29,863 nt of DNA from Anaerolineales bacterium UBA3905. GTDB lineage: Bacteria > Chloroflexota > Anaerolineae > Caldilineales > Caldilineaceae. Shown here piece by piece: positions 28,911 through 29,863 of this stretch. The translations under genes and the position numbers were made by a program. The stretch spans positions 1 through 29,863 of the forward strand of contig DGFH01000283.1 in assembly GCA_002391565.1 (NCBI GenBank), read 5' to 3'. The notes beneath the pieces are model-generated. The model worked only from the letters and a program-made list of their open reading frames with translations, searched no databases and had not been told where the DNA came from. The number at the start of each line of letters is the position of its first letter. Position 1 is the stretch's first letter.

Positions 28911-29863
28911 ATGATGAAGACCCGCCTCACCAGGTTTGACCTCACCGTGCTCAGCGCGCTGGCGCTGGCGTTGGCGGCGTTGGGCGTGCTGATCTGGCGC
29001 GGCGACCAGGTGGGGCTGGGCGTGCTGACGATCTCGCCAGCGGAGGGTGCGGCCCATGTCTCAACGCGCAGCCGGCTGCGCGTCGTCTTCGACCAGCCGC
29101 TTGATCCGGCGACGTCGGCGACGTTGCTGCTCGAACCGCCCACCACCGGCGAGACGCGCATCGAGGGCGACGCCTTGACCTTCATCCCACACGCACTGGC
29201 GCCGGACACCTTCTATACTGCGCGACTGGAGCCAGGTCTGCGCAGCGTCGACGGACGCACCCTCAGCACGCCGCTGATCTGGCGTTTTGCCACAGGTCAC
29301 GCGCAGGCGCTCTTTACGCGTGTCGTGGAGGGCAAAGAACAATTGTTTGTAGCGCCGCTGCCGGAAAAGACCGCCACCGCCGATGCAGCGGGTGCAACCC
29401 AGCTCACCGAGCTGGAAGCGGGCTTGTGGGAATTCGCCGTCTCGCCGGTCGATAACCGCATCGTCTTTGCGGCGCTGACAGAGCAGGGGACAAGCGACCT
29501 GTGGATGATGACGCCGGGCAGCGCGCCGGAGCTGCTGCTCGCCTGCCCCACCTCCTTTTGCAGCAGCCCTTCCTGGTCGCACGATGGCGAGTTGCTGCTC
29601 TTTTCGCAACGCAACGCCAGCAACTTCGGCGCGGCTGCCGTCAGCCCCCCGCGCCTGTACATCATGCACGTCGCCAGCGGCGAGACTGCGCCCGTCTTTG
29701 CCGACAGCCAGAAGCTCGGCTTTGAGGCGCGCTGGTCGTCCGACAATCAGTGGATCACCTATCTTTCGCCCGATTTTGTCGGCGTTGGCGTCTACAACCT
29801 GGAGAGCGGCGCCAAGCGTTTTTACCCGACGCAGACCGGAGAAGCCGCCGTCTGGCAGCCGGG
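28911..29863 (+). CDS. Membrane-anchored Ig-like/beta-propeller protein, 3' truncated
   Basis: The open frame runs off the window end (317 codons present). ATG 28911 or 28914 starts it, without a clear ribosome-binding site. A signal anchor (residues about 10-28, DLTVLSALALALAALGVLIW) is followed by a Big_5/SbsA-type Ig-like domain (about 38-125: LTISPAEGAAHVSTRSRLRVVFDQPLDP, then IPHALAPDTFYTARLEPGLRSVDGRTL). Then come repeated TolB/WD40-like blades (SPVDNRIVFAALTEQGTSDLWMM, SPSWSHDGELLLFSQR, ARWSSDNQWITYLSPD). It is probably exported and faces outside the cytoplasm. Proteins of this layout are common in Chloroflexota and their ligands are unknown. Confidence 0.85.
   Translation, partial: MMKTRLTRFDLTVLSALALALAALGVLIWRGDQVGLGVLTISPAEGAAHVSTRSRLRVVFDQPLDPATSATLLLEPPTTGETRIEGDALTFIPHALAPDTFYTARLEPGLRSVDGRTLSTPLIWRFATGHAQALFTRVVEGKEQLFVAPLPEKTATADAAGATQLTELEAGLWEFAVSPVDNRIVFAALTEQGTSDLWMMTPGSAPELLLACPTSFCSSPSWSHDGELLLFSQRNASNFGAAAVSPPRLYIMHVASGETAPVFADSQKLGFEARWSSDNQWITYLSPDFVGVGVYNLESGAKRFYPTQTGEAAVWQP

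Overview
This window looks like a contig end from a draft or metagenome assembly of a GC-rich member of the Chloroflexota, most like the Anaerolineae/Caldilineae. I infer this from the gene repertoire: an excisionase-type HTH joined to a PocR sensor, large NTPase/winged-helix regulators, a single-chain 3-oxoacid CoA-transferase and an acyl-CoA synthetase-GNAT fusion. No rRNA or marker gene is present to prove it. The first 19 bases are the Illumina Nextera/Tn5 mosaic end, so the left edge is a library artefact followed by a truncated gene.

Layout. 20-1766 (+): truncated Vps62-like membrane protein. 1780-4701 (-): RecQ helicase with an N-terminal dual-OB-like domain. 5041-11085 (-): ADP-forming acyl-CoA synthetase fused to a GNAT acetyltransferase, a GAF hybrid histidine kinase, and an M20 dipeptidase. 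11267-11429 (+): tRNA-Pro(UGG) with its own promoter and intrinsic terminator, followed by a GNAT gene. 12156-16494 (-): YqeB-like protein, thiolase, fused CoA-transferase and a nucleotidyltransferase-fold protein. The CoA-transferase and nucleotidyltransferase genes overlap by ATGA, and thiolase plus CoA-transferase form a 3-ketoacid catabolic pair.

16510-21126 (-) holds the most unusual pair. A 1053-residue protein keeps the whole RelA/SpoT architecture (HD, synthetase, TGS, helical, zinc-finger and ACT/RRM regions), but the key residues of both the hydrolase and the synthetase are replaced. This double-pseudoenzyme Rel scaffold is fused to a P-loop NTPase and a winged helix. The next gene encodes a second P-loop NTPase ending in an OmpR-type winged helix. 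Divergent from them, behind a TTGACA promoter overlapped by an inverted repeat, are two short proteins that share a small motif.

21895-25959 (+): a sulfur-oxidation/sulfur-relay cluster: HTH-PocR regulator, type III-like sulfide:quinone oxidoreductase, DUF1641 protein, DsrC/TusE-like carrier and DsrE-family protein. 26112-26845 (+): a preQ1-I riboswitch of the Thermoanaerobacter type directly in front of a YhhQ-family queuosine-precursor transporter. 26885-28742 (+): a probably leaderless CxCG permease with a Cys/His-rich loop and its DUF1980/TIGR03943 partner. 28911-29863 (+): a truncated membrane-anchored Ig-like plus beta-propeller protein.

Across the window, many gene ends carry long perfect hairpins without a U-tract, and several intergenic gaps share short TGACG-type repeats. 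All functional statements come from reading motifs by eye; no database search was run.
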